Made by a program: the position numbers and the translations under genes
The notes under the pieces: generated by a model
Told to the model about the DNA's origin: nothing
Seen by the model: only the letters and a program-made list of their open reading frames with translations
Databases searched by the model: none
Shown here: one piece after another, positions 1 through 7,785 of the stretch
Position numbering within the stretch: the stretch's first letter is position 1
How the letters are laid out: each line of letters begins with the position of its first letter
Assembly (NCBI GenBank): GCA_035527715.1
Contig: DATKZY010000028.1
Span: forward strand, 1-64,000
Reading direction: 5' to 3'
Length of the DNA stretch: 64,000 nt
Origin: DSUN01 sp035527715
Lineage (GTDB): Bacteria > Planctomycetota > PUPC01 > DSUN01

Positions 1-6
1 CCCTTA

Positions 7-34
7 CCCACGGCTCCCAAAGCATCGCCGTGGG
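7..34. terminator. Inverted repeat, possible terminator of an upstream gene
   Basis: Eight-base arms CCCACGGC (7-14) and GCCGTGGG (27-34) are separated by a 12-base loop. The downstream bases contain only a short CTTT, so it is a weak intrinsic terminator at best. A second short palindrome (CGCGATA/TATCGCG) lies near 89-104. The gene it would terminate is outside the window. Confidence 0.3.
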
Positions 35-157
35 CTTTACTCCGCCACGCCCTGCGGGCGTTGGGTCAGCTGCGGGATTGGGGGTGCCCGCGATAGTATC
101 GCGCAACTGGCTTTTCCGACCGAAGGAGATTACACGCACCCCCCGGGCTCGCACGGC

Positions 158-185
158 TTGTGTCTCCCGCGTTTCTTCCTATAAT
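158..185 (+). promoter_or_regulatory. Candidate promoter for the aspartate kinase gene
   Basis: A perfect TATAAT is at 180-185. TTGTGT (158-163) is a weak -35 box (3 of 6 matches) at 16-base spacing. A transcript starting near 192 would have a leader of about 60 bases, and the ribosome-binding sequence GAGGAG lies just before the ATG at 255. No attenuator or lysine riboswitch fold was recognised in the leader. Confidence 0.5.
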
Positions 186-254
186 AGTGGCCTCTGTGAC
201 CCGCGAGGGTCGGACGGCCCGGTATCTCCAGGTTCCGAGGAGCGTTGCCCCCGC

Positions 255-1619
255 ATGAAGGTGGCGAAGTTTGGCGGCACGTCGCTGGCCTCTGCCGAGC
301 AGTTCCGCAAGGTCGGCAACATCGTGGCGTCCGATCCCCAGCGGCGGATCATCGTGGTTTCCGCGCCCGGCAGGCGGCACAAGATGGACACCAAGGTGAC
401 CGATCTGCTGATCGCGTGCGCCGAGAAGCACCTGGCCACGGGCGCCGCGGACCGCGAGGCCGAGGCCGTCGTCGCGCGGTACGCCGAGATCGCGCGGGGC
501 CTCGGCCTCTCCGACGCGATGGCGAAGGCGGTCGCCGACGACCTCCAGCGCCGCCTGGCCGGCGACGCGAGCCGCCGCGAGCGGTTCGTGGACACGCTGA
601 AGGCCGCGGGCGAGGACAACTGTGCGAGGCTCTTCGCCGAGTTCCTGCGCAGCATCGGCCTCGAGGCCAGCTACGTGAGCCCCCGCGACGCCGGGCTGCT
701 CGTCAGCGCGGAGTTCGGCAACGCCCAGGTGCTGCCCGAGTCCTACGACAACCTGCGGGCGCTGCGCGAGCGGCCGGGCGTCACCGTGTTCCCCGGCTTC
801 TTCGGCTACTCGCCCGAGGGCGACGTGGTGACCTTTCCCCGCGGCGGCTCCGACATCACGGGCTCGGTCGTGGCCGCCGGGGTGCGGGCCGAGCTGTACG
901 AGAATTTCACCGACGTGGATTCGGTGTTCGTGGCCAGCCCGGGCATCGTCGAGCGCCCGTGCCCGATCCCAGAGATCACCTACCGCGAGATGCGCGAGCT
1001 GTCCTACGCCGGCTTCAGCGTCTTCCACGAGGAGGCCCTCGAGCCCGCCTACCGCGCCCGCATCCCCGTGTGCATCAAGAACACCAACAACCCCGCGGCC
1101 CCCGGCACGATGATCGTGCCCGAGCGGGTCCTCGCCTCGGGCGCCGTCACCGGCATCGCGTGCGACGCCGGTTTCTGCTCGATCTACCTGAGCAAGTACC
1201 TGATGAACCGCGAGGTGGGCTTCGGCCGCCGCCTCCTCCAGATCCTCGAGGAGGAGGGCCTCTCCTTCGAGCACTGCCCCTCGGGCATTGACAACCTCTC
1301 GGTGATCCTGCGCGAGAAGCTCTTCGACGCGGCCAAGGAGGCCCGCGTGGTCGAGCGCATCCGCACCGAGCTGCGGGCCGACGACGTGAGCGTGGAGCGC
1401 GACCTGGCCCTCGTGATGATCGTGGGCGAGGGCATGCTCCACACCGTCGGCCTCGCGGCGCGCGCGACCAGCGCGCTGGCACAGGCCGGCGTCAACATCG
1501 AGATGATCAACCAGGGCTCGTCCGAGGTCTCGATGATGTTCGGCATCAAGGCCGCCGACGGCCACAGGACCGTCCGGGCCCTCTACCGCGAGTTCTTCGG
1601 CGCGCCCGCCCGCCCTTGA
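255..1619 (+). CDS. lysC: Aspartate kinase (monofunctional, with C-terminal ACT domains)
   Basis: The product phosphorylates L-aspartate with ATP, the first step to lysine, threonine, methionine and diaminopimelate; it is cytoplasmic. The 454-residue protein starts with the family motif VAKFGGTSLAS (residues 3-13). A kinase domain fills roughly residues 1-300, with a GGSDITGS motif near residue 200. Two ACT-like regulatory segments follow: one near 310-370 containing DNLSVIL, and one at 385-445 that includes GLAARATSALAQAGVNIEMI. This matches the usual 400-460 residue length of monofunctional enzymes. I chose the ATG at 255 because GAGGAG sits about 10 bases upstream and the protein then begins at the conserved motif; the frame is open upstream without homology. 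The ACT pair suggests end-product inhibition. It faces a convergent operon. Confidence 0.93.
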   Translation: MKVAKFGGTSLASAEQFRKVGNIVASDPQRRIIVVSAPGRRHKMDTKVTDLLIACAEKHLATGAADREAEAVVARYAEIARGLGLSDAMAKAVADDLQRRLAGDASRRERFVDTLKAAGEDNCARLFAEFLRSIGLEASYVSPRDAGLLVSAEFGNAQVLPESYDNLRALRERPGVTVFPGFFGYSPEGDVVTFPRGGSDITGSVVAAGVRAELYENFTDVDSVFVASPGIVERPCPIPEITYREMRELSYAGFSVFHEEALEPAYRARIPVCIKNTNNPAAPGTMIVPERVLASGAVTGIACDAGFCSIYLSKYLMNREVGFGRRLLQILEEEGLSFEHCPSGIDNLSVILREKLFDAAKEARVVERIRTELRADDVSVERDLALVMIVGEGMLHTVGLAARATSALAQAGVNIEMINQGSSEVSMMFGIKAADGHRTVRALYREFFGAPARP

Positions 1620-1753
1620 GGCGGCCCGATGCGCCTTCGCTGGGCCTCGGACCGGAATTGCGGCGCCGCATTCCCTCATGCACGCGAGGACTGCTGACCG
1701 CGGCGACGACTTCGCCGGCGCTTGCGTGGTCCCGTGTCCGTGGCCGGCGGACC

Positions 1754-1779
1754 GTCGCGCTTTCGCGCGAAAGCGCGAC
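1754..1779. repeat. Perfect 26-bp palindrome between convergent genes
   Basis: GTCGCGCTTTCGC is followed directly by its exact reverse complement. It lies in the 243-base gap (1620-1862) between aspartate kinase and the convergent redox operon. It has no T-run on either side, so it is not a classic terminator. Nothing else with coding support was seen in the gap. Confidence 0.75.
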
Positions 1780-1862
1780 AATCGGCAGGGGCCTTGCGCG
1801 GCCACCACACGCGATCCCACCCACAAGTGTTGAGCATTGGGTGTAGACGCTGGGGATTGGCC

Positions 1863-3434
1863 TCAGGCGTCTTCGCCCTGGCGGAGGGCGAGGGCGCCGG
1901 TGGGGCACGCGGCGGCGCACTCCGCCGCGACCCTGCGAAGGCCCTCGGCAAGCGGCCGGTCGAAGGGCACGCCCACCACGACGTCGAAGCCGCGGCCGAT
2001 GAAGGTGAGACCCAACTCCTCGCGAGCCCGGGCGCAAAGCTGGATGCACAGCCCACAGCGGATGCACTTGCCCGGTTCGTAGAGGATCAGGCCGTGCTGC
2101 CGGTGCTGGACGAACGTGCGGCGGTCGGCTTTGAAGCGACTCGGACTGGCGCCGAACGCGGCGCTCCAGCGGCGGAGGCGGCAGGCGCCGGGCTTGCGGC
2201 AGTCGCAGTGGAGGCAGCGGAGGGCCTCCTCGCGTGCCTCGGCCCCGGTGAAGCCGGCGGACGCCCCGCCCGCAGGCTCGACGCGGGGGGCAGCGCTCGC
2301 CTCGGCGAGGAAGGCCGTCATTTCGCCGTCCCTTAACTTCCCAATGTGCGTGGAGAAGTCGTGACGCGTGACGCGTGACGCGTGGGGAGAACCAGAGAGG
2401 AAGCAGTCGATCGAGGCGGCCACGGCCTTGCCGTCGGCGACGGAGCGGACGGCCATTTTCTGCGGGCGAATCGCGCCGCCCGCGGCAAAGACGCCCTCGA
2501 CCGGCGTGGCGAGGGTCGCCTTGTCGGCCTCGACACCCGTCTTCGAGGCGGGCAGGCCGAGGCGTCCCGCATCGCCCGGCCGCAACTCCCCCGCCGCGAC
2601 CAGGATCGCATCGAACTCGTCCCGAAGCTGGGCGATGCTCTCGACCCGGCTGCCGAGGCGAAGCTCGGCGCCGAGTTTCGCGATGGCCGCGATCTCGGCG
2701 TCGAGGGCGGCACGCGGCAGCTTGTCCTCCGGCACGGCATACTGGAGCATGCCGCCCGGCTTCTCGTGGTCATCGTGGAGGGTGACGGCGTGGCCGTCCT
2801 GGAGGAGATACCAGGCGGCGGAGAGGCCGGCGGGGCCGGCGCCGATGATGGCCACGCGCTTGCCCGTGCTGGCCTTCCGCTCGGGCAGCCACGGCTCAGG
2901 GGCGGCCAGGTCGGCGTCGCCCACGAAGCGCTTCAGCAGGCAGATGGAGACCGGCGCGTCGTGCTGGCCGCGGCGGCAGCCCTTCTCGCACGGGGCGGGG
3001 CAGATGCGGCCGAGCACCGAGGGCAGCGGAATGTGCTCCTTGACCGTCACGACCGCGTCGCGGAGCCGGCCCGCGGCGATCTGGCGGATCATCAACGGGA
3101 TGTTCATGTGCGCGGGGCACACGGCGTGGCAGGGGCCGATGCAGTCGCCCAGGTGGTCGCTCAGGAGCAGCTCGAGCGCCATCTTCCGCGCGTCGCGGAC
3201 CTCGTCGGTCTCACTCTCGATCTCCATGCCGTCGGTGGCGATGGTGGCACACGAGGGCACGAGGCCGGGCTTGCCCTTGAGCTTGACGACGCAGACGAAG
3301 CACGAGGTGGAGGGCTCGAAGCCGTCGAGGTGGCAGAGCGTGGGGATCTCGAGGCCGAGCTTCCGTGCGGCCTCCAGCACGGTGGCGCCGGGGGCGACCT
3401 CGATCTCGCGGCTGTCAATCGTCAGCTTCGGCAT
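1863..3434 (-). CDS. FAD oxidoreductase with N-terminal 2Fe-2S and C-terminal 4Fe-4S domains
   Basis: A 523-residue cytoplasmic flavoprotein. Residues 1-80 are a 2Fe-2S domain (C34, C45, C48, C62). A NuoG/glutamate-synthase-like cysteine region follows, with CIGPCHAVCP near 97-106 and ICPAPCEKGC near 144-153. An FAD-binding fold starts at VAIIGAGPAGLSAAWYL (about 194-210). The C-terminus has a bacterial-ferredoxin pair (CIRCGLCIQLC, then CAAACPTGAL). This layout is typical of flavin subunits that hand electrons between NAD(P)H and ferredoxin in hydrogenase- or formate-dehydrogenase-linked complexes. It is the last gene of the minus-strand operon, 48 bases after the NuoE/F fusion. The linker near residue 355 carries a repeat-encoded stretch, and the start region lies inside a CGT repeat. 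The physiological partner is unknown. Confidence 0.82.
   Translation of the reverse strand: MPKLTIDSREIEVAPGATVLEAARKLGLEIPTLCHLDGFEPSTSCFVCVVKLKGKPGLVPSCATIATDGMEIESETDEVRDARKMALELLLSDHLGDCIGPCHAVCPAHMNIPLMIRQIAAGRLRDAVVTVKEHIPLPSVLGRICPAPCEKGCRRGQHDAPVSICLLKRFVGDADLAAPEPWLPERKASTGKRVAIIGAGPAGLSAAWYLLQDGHAVTLHDDHEKPGGMLQYAVPEDKLPRAALDAEIAAIAKLGAELRLGSRVESIAQLRDEFDAILVAAGELRPGDAGRLGLPASKTGVEADKATLATPVEGVFAAGGAIRPQKMAVRSVADGKAVAASIDCFLSGSPHASRVTRHDFSTHIGKLRDGEMTAFLAEASAAPRVEPAGGASAGFTGAEAREEALRCLHCDCRKPGACRLRRWSAAFGASPSRFKADRRTFVQHRQHGLILYEPGKCIRCGLCIQLCARAREELGLTFIGRGFDVVVGVPFDRPLAEGLRRVAAECAAACPTGALALRQGEDA
2359..2385. repeat. In-frame GTGACGC tandem repeat inside the FAD oxidoreductase gene
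   Basis: Three copies of a 7-base GTGACGC unit are in frame and encode HASRVTRHD on the minus strand, in the linker between the FAD domain and the C-terminal ferredoxin part. The same unit forms both arms of the intergenic hairpin at 47512-47587, so this is probably one arm of the same repeat family. Confidence 0.7.
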
Positions 3435-3467
3435 CGTTCTCGTCGTCGTCCTCGTCGTCGTCGTCGA
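3435..3467. repeat. CGTCGTC-type repeat between two operon genes
   Basis: A run of CGT/CGTC units is interrupted once by CCT (reading CGTCGTCCTCGTCG). It abuts the start codon of the FAD oxidoreductase, so that gene's ribosome-binding region is made of repeat. The same interrupted string occurs at 22938-23029 and in the array at 50968-51565. Confidence 0.75.
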
Positions 3468-3482
3468 ATCTGCTTGCTCTTC

Positions 3483-5876
3483 TCACTCGACCTTGATGGC
3501 GTTCGTGGGGCAGAGGGCCTTGCAGGTGCCGCAGCGGATGCACTTCTCGGCGTCAATCTCGTGCTTCTCGTAGGGCGTCATGGCGATGGCCTCGACGGGG
3601 CAGTGCTGGGCGCAGAGGGTGCAGCCGATGCAGTCGTCGGTGACGACGTATTTGATCAGCGCCTTACACCGGCCTGCCGGGCAGCGGCCGGCGATGTGGG
3701 CCTCGTACTCGTCGCGGAAATACCGGATGGTCGTGAGCACGGGATTGGGCGCCGTCTTGCCAAGGCCGCACAGGCTGCCCTTCTTGACCATCGCGGCCAG
3801 GTGCTCGAGCTCCTCGATGTCGCCCTTCTTCCCCTCGCCGTTGCGCAGACGCTCGAGGATGTCGAGCATGCGCCGCGTGCCGATGCGGCAGAAGGTGCAG
3901 CGGCCGCACGACTGGTTCTGCGTGAACTCGAGGAAGTAGTGAGCGATGTCCACCATGCAGTCGCGGTCGTCCAGCACGACGAGTCCGCCCGAGCCCATGA
4001 TGGCGCCGGCGCCGGTGAGGGCCTCGAAGTCCACCGGCACGTCGCCCATGCTCGCGGGGAGGCATCCACCCGACGGGCCGCCGATCTGGACGGCTTTGAA
4101 GCGCCGCTCCTCGCGCCTGGCCGTGGCCGGGAGGCCGGTGCAGGGGGGCGCCTGGCCGACGCCGCCGCCGACCTGCTCGACGACCTCGCGGATGGAGATG
4201 CCCATGGGCACCTCGATAAGGCCGCCGCGGGCCACCTTGCCCGCGAGGGCGAAGACCTTGGTGCCCTTGCTGGTGGGCGTGCCGATGGCGGCGAAGGCGT
4301 CGGCGCCGTGCCGCAGGATCCAGGGCACGAGCGAATAGGTCTCGACGTTGTTGATGAGGGTCGGCTTGCCCCACAGCCCGCGCTCGGCGGGATAGGGCGG
4401 GCGCAGCCGCGGCATGCCGCGCTTGCCCTCGATGGAGGCGAGCAGCGCCGTCTCCTCGCCGCACACGAAGGCGCCGGCTCCCTCCATGATGTGAAGGCGC
4501 AGGGAAAAGCCGCTGCCGAGGATGTTCTCGCCCAGGAACCCGCGCTCGGCCAGGACGCGGAGCGCCTCGCGCACGCGGCGGACGGCGAGCGGGTACTCCT
4601 CGCGGATGTAGAGGGTGCCCTCGTCGGCCCCGACGGCGAAGGCCCCGATGATCATCCCCTCCAGGACGCGATAGGGATAGGATTCGAGGAGCATGCGGTC
4701 CATGAACGCCCCGGGGTCGCCCTCGTCGCCGTTGCAGACGATGTGCTTTTTCTCGCCGGGCACTTCGCGCACGCGTGCCCACTTGAGGCCGGTGAGGAAG
4801 CCGGCGCCGCCGCGCCCGCGGAGGCCGCTGCGGCGGACCTCCTCGATAATGTCCTCGGGGCGGCGGCCCGTCACGCAGTCGCGGAGGGCGTGGAAGCCGT
4901 GGTGGGCCAGATACTCGTCGAGGTCGGTCGGGTCCATCTCGCCGCAGTGCTCGACGGCGAGGTGCTTCTGCGGGCCGAGGAAGGCGGCGACGTGCGGCTC
5001 GCGCACGTCGAGCGAGTAGCGGGTCACGGGCGCCCAGGCCGCGTCGGTGAACAGTCGGTCGAGGAGCTTGCCGGCGGCGACCTTGAGCCTTCGGCCCAGG
5101 CTGCGGGGCGCGAAGTGCCGCAGCACGATGGCCTCGGCGTCCTCGGGCTGCACCTGGGCGTAGAGGGCCGTCGCGTGGCCGGGCCGCACGATCTCGACGA
5201 GCGGCGTCTGGTGGCACATGCCGACGCAGCCGACGCGTTTGATGCGGGCGCGGACGCCACTGTGGGCGAGGGCCTGCTGGAGCGCGTGCTCGACCTTGCC
5301 GCTGCCGCGCGCGATGCAGCACGAGCCGAGGCCGATGCGAATCTCGGCGCCGTCGCCCGCGCCGCCGGCGGGCCGGTCGGCCCAGTGCTTCTGCTCGCCC
5401 GTCTTGTCGAGCTCCAGGAAGTCGCGCAGCACCGCCGGCACGCGGTCGGGCGTCAGGTGCCCGTAGGTCACCTCGTCAATCTGGACGACGGGCGCCAGCG
5501 TGCAGCAGCCGAGGCAGGCGATCTTCTGCACGGTGAAGAGGCGGTCGGGGTCAGTGTCGTCGCCCTCGGCGATGGTCAGGTGGCGCACGAAGGCGTCGTG
5601 GACGAGTCCCGCGCCCTTCACGTGGCAGGCGGTGCCGACGCACACGCGGATGAGGTGATCGCCCATCGGGCGGTGGCGGAACTGGGTGTAGAAGGTGGAC
5701 ACGCCCATGATGGCGGCGGGGGTGATCTCGGTCGTCTCGCACACCCGCCGCAGCGCGTCCTCGGGCAGGTAGCGGCAGTGGGCCTGGATGGCCTGGAGAA
5801 TGGGGATCACCTTCTCGGGGCCGCGGCCGATTCGCTCGATGACTTGCTCAACGAATGTGAGGTCGGGTGCGCTCAT
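3483..5876 (-). CDS. NuoE/HndB/NuoF-type fusion with C-terminal ferredoxin domain (NADH-oxidising subunit)
   Basis: A 797-residue protein fusing what are usually three subunits of NADH-linked hydrogenase or complex I peripheral arms. Residues 1-155 are NuoE/HndA-like with 2Fe-2S ligands C79, C84, C121 and C125. Residues 178-270 are a second thioredoxin-like 2Fe-2S unit of HndB type (C186/C187, C217, C221). From about 300 the NuoF/HndC part carries the NADH/FMN site (GRGGAGFLTGLKW) and the 4Fe-4S motif CGRCTFC. The last 60 residues are a two-cluster ferredoxin (CIGCTLCAQHC, CIRCGTCKALC). It should oxidise NADH and pass electrons through Fe-S clusters, in the cytoplasm. I start at 5876 (MSAPDLTF) because the 22 residues before it are encoded by the ATCC repeat. 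No hydrogenase or formate dehydrogenase catalytic subunit is in the window. Confidence 0.88.
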   Translation of the reverse strand: MSAPDLTFVEQVIERIGRGPEKVIPILQAIQAHCRYLPEDALRRVCETTEITPAAIMGVSTFYTQFRHRPMGDHLIRVCVGTACHVKGAGLVHDAFVRHLTIAEGDDTDPDRLFTVQKIACLGCCTLAPVVQIDEVTYGHLTPDRVPAVLRDFLELDKTGEQKHWADRPAGGAGDGAEIRIGLGSCCIARGSGKVEHALQQALAHSGVRARIKRVGCVGMCHQTPLVEIVRPGHATALYAQVQPEDAEAIVLRHFAPRSLGRRLKVAAGKLLDRLFTDAAWAPVTRYSLDVREPHVAAFLGPQKHLAVEHCGEMDPTDLDEYLAHHGFHALRDCVTGRRPEDIIEEVRRSGLRGRGGAGFLTGLKWARVREVPGEKKHIVCNGDEGDPGAFMDRMLLESYPYRVLEGMIIGAFAVGADEGTLYIREEYPLAVRRVREALRVLAERGFLGENILGSGFSLRLHIMEGAGAFVCGEETALLASIEGKRGMPRLRPPYPAERGLWGKPTLINNVETYSLVPWILRHGADAFAAIGTPTSKGTKVFALAGKVARGGLIEVPMGISIREVVEQVGGGVGQAPPCTGLPATARREERRFKAVQIGGPSGGCLPASMGDVPVDFEALTGAGAIMGSGGLVVLDDRDCMVDIAHYFLEFTQNQSCGRCTFCRIGTRRMLDILERLRNGEGKKGDIEELEHLAAMVKKGSLCGLGKTAPNPVLTTIRYFRDEYEAHIAGRCPAGRCKALIKYVVTDDCIGCTLCAQHCPVEAIAMTPYEKHEIDAEKCIRCGTCKALCPTNAIKVE

Positions 5877-5893
5877 CTCGTCCCTGCGCGAGC

Positions 5894-5973
5894 ATGAATG
5901 GATGGGTGGATGAATGGATGAATGAAAGACCTGTTCTGACACTCATCCAACCATCCAATCATCCATTCATCCT
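5894..5973. repeat. ATGG/ATCC palindromic repeat element, copy 1
   Basis: The left arm is built of GATGAATG/GATGGGTG units; the right arm is the near reverse complement (CATCCAA, CATCCATTCATCC). The loop is about 18 bases and includes TTCTGACA. Copies at 9716-9800 and 17124-17214 share arm and loop sequence in the same orientation, so they are one family. It lies directly upstream of the NuoE/F fusion. Confidence 0.85.
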
Positions 5974-5982
5974 CCTTCGAGT

Positions 5983-7785
5983 TCACTTCTTGCCGATACA
6001 GAAGAGGTGCTTCTCACCTCGAATGACGATGCGCCCATCGAGGAAAGCGGGGCTCGTTCGGCAGCCCTCGCCCAGCTCGGCCTTGCCCAACTCCTTGAGT
6101 TCGCGGGATGCCGCGACGAAGAACGTCACGCCCTTCTCGGACGTGACGAGCACCTTGTCGCCGACGAGGCTGGGCGACGAGGAGCAGTTGACCTCGAAGT
6201 CCTTCTCCCACAGCCGCTTGCCGGTCTTGGCGTCGTAGCAGGTCAGCAGGCCGCCGGCGGTGAGCGCCCAGACCAGTTCGCCGTTGGCCAGCGGGCTACA
6301 GATGTCGGGCAAGCCGTCCTCGGCCTTCCAGAGCACGTGCGTCTTCGTCACGTCGCCCGAGCCGTCGGTGCGGACGGCTGTGGCGTAGGAGCCTGCGTTG
6401 GCGGTGTAGGCCACGCCGTTGGCGTAGACGGGCGAGGGGGCGATTTCGCCGCCGAGGCACTCGGCCCGCCAGAGCTCCTTGCCCGAGGCCGCGTCGTAGC
6501 CGCACAGGAACGGGTCGCCGCAGGCGATGATCTGGTCGCCCGGTGTCGCATCTTCAATTCGCACATGGCCGCTATGTGCCAATTGAAGATGCGACACCTT
6601 CGCCACGATGGGGGTGGCCCAGGTCTGCGGCGTGTCGCGCTTCGTCTCCCACACCGTGCGGCCCGTCGCGGCGTCGAGGGCGATGAGCTTCGACTTCTTG
6701 TCGTCGGCGGTCGCCTGGTCGTACTGGATGATGAGGAGGTTGCGCCACATGGCGAGCGACGACGCGTGGCCGTAGCTGTTCTCGGGCGTGCCGAGGTTGC
6801 GCGCCCAGACGCGCGTGCCGCTGAAGTCGTGGGCGATGACGTCGCCCGTGGAGAAGATGGCGTAGACGCGGGCGCCGTCGGTCGCGGGGGTCGAGGGCGC
6901 CCATTCGACGCCCTCCATCGTCCTCGGCCGCTCGGCGGGGCTGCCGGGGATGCCGCTCGCCGCCTGCTGCCAGAGGAGCTGGCCCGTCGCCGCGTCGAAG
7001 CAGTAGACCTCGAGGAGCTTCTTGCTGGAGCCGGTGAGGAAGATGCGGTCGCCCCAGGCGATGGGTGAGCTGGGGGCGCCCAGCGGCACCGCGGTCTTCC
7101 AGAGAATCCCGTCGCCCGTCTTGCCGTTCCAGCTCGTCGGCACGTTGGCGTAGGCGGAGATGCCGAGTCCGCCGGGTCCGCGGAAGCGGGGCCAGTTCTT
7201 CGCCAACTCCTCGTCGGAGGGATAGGTGGCCGCCTTCTCGCCTCGCTCGGGTCGGCCCAGGATGCTGGAGGCGGTGACGACCAGGGCCGCGGCAGCGAGC
7301 GCGAGCACAACGCCCACGGCGGCAACCGCCCAGCGCGACGTGCGGGCGAGGCGGCCCACGAGGCCGGGCACGGGCGTCTCGGCCTTGGGCATCGGCAGCT
7401 TCCTGCGAAGGGCCATCGCCGACTTCAGCGAGATCAGGAACACGGCCACGCCCGCCAGGAGCAGCCAGCGCCCGGTGTCGGTCGCCTGCGACCGGCGGAA
7501 GAAGCTCCGCCGCAGCTCCACGTCGAGGGCGCGAATCCGCGCCTTCAGCCCCTCATCCATCGGCCGGTCGCGCAGCGCGACCTTCAGCTCGGCCAGGCGG
7601 TCCGCCGTCCGCATGTCCTCCGCCTGGCTCCGCAGCGCATCCACAACCATCGCCGCGGCCAGCACGACCGAAAACACGCCGGCCACAACCGCCGTGGCCC
7701 AGGCGGCCTGGAGCCAGGAGCGCTTCCGCTCGGACGGGTCAACGGCTGGATTGGCTGTTGTTTGGGACATTGGATGCCTGATCAT
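5983..7785 (-). CDS. Membrane-anchored PQQ-like beta-propeller protein
   Basis: About 600 residues. The N-terminal third has three predicted membrane segments: around 25-50 (AVVAGVFSVVLAAAMVVDAL), 105-125 (WLLLAGVAVFLISL) and 150-175. After WPRFRGPGG there is a PQQ-like (BamB/alcohol-dehydrogenase type) propeller with repeated DAATG..LW motifs. It probably displays a propeller outside the membrane; no PQQ ligand can be assigned. The start at 7785 overlaps the upstream stop as ATGA, implying translational coupling; MSQTTANP at 7770 is an alternative. Residues about 396-414 are encoded by a 57-base palindrome (6542-6598), an apparent in-frame insertion. Its place beside the NapH-like gene suggests a periplasm-facing part of the same redox system. 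Confidence 0.75.
   Translation of the reverse strand: MIRHPMSQTTANPAVDPSERKRSWLQAAWATAVVAGVFSVVLAAAMVVDALRSQAEDMRTADRLAELKVALRDRPMDEGLKARIRALDVELRRSFFRRSQATDTGRWLLLAGVAVFLISLKSAMALRRKLPMPKAETPVPGLVGRLARTSRWAVAAVGVVLALAAAALVVTASSILGRPERGEKAATYPSDEELAKNWPRFRGPGGLGISAYANVPTSWNGKTGDGILWKTAVPLGAPSSPIAWGDRIFLTGSSKKLLEVYCFDAATGQLLWQQAASGIPGSPAERPRTMEGVEWAPSTPATDGARVYAIFSTGDVIAHDFSGTRVWARNLGTPENSYGHASSLAMWRNLLIIQYDQATADDKKSKLIALDAATGRTVWETKRDTPQTWATPIVAKVSHLQLAHSGHVRIEDATPGDQIIACGDPFLCGYDAASGKELWRAECLGGEIAPSPVYANGVAYTANAGSYATAVRTDGSGDVTKTHVLWKAEDGLPDICSPLANGELVWALTAGGLLTCYDAKTGKRLWEKDFEVNCSSSPSLVGDKVLVTSEKGVTFFVAASRELKELGKAELGEGCRTSPAFLDGRIVIRGEKHLFCIGKK
6542..6598. repeat. 57-nt near-perfect palindrome inside a coding sequence
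   Basis: The 18-base arms GGTGTCGCATCTTCAATT and the exact reverse complement close a longer inner stem (GCACAT/ATGTGC around GGCCGCT). The element is 57 bases, a multiple of three, and adds about 19 residues to the beta-propeller protein without breaking the frame. Confidence 0.85.

Noticed and set aside
1..254. A tRNA or riboswitch upstream of aspartate kinase
   Set aside because: Short stems are present, but no cloverleaf, no TTCGA-type arm and no lysine-riboswitch core could be assembled.
1620..1862. A 76-codon open frame at 1616-1846 after aspartate kinase
   Set aside because: No ribosome-binding site or homology; it runs through the palindrome at 1754-1779 and ends in repeat-like sequence.
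2382..5897. A 1171-codon open frame on the plus strand opposite the two redox genes
   Set aside because: Its translation has no recognisable domains, is very rich in Ala/Gly/Arg/Asp/Val, and lies fully antisense to two genes with clear cofactor motifs. High-GC coding sequence produces such shadows.
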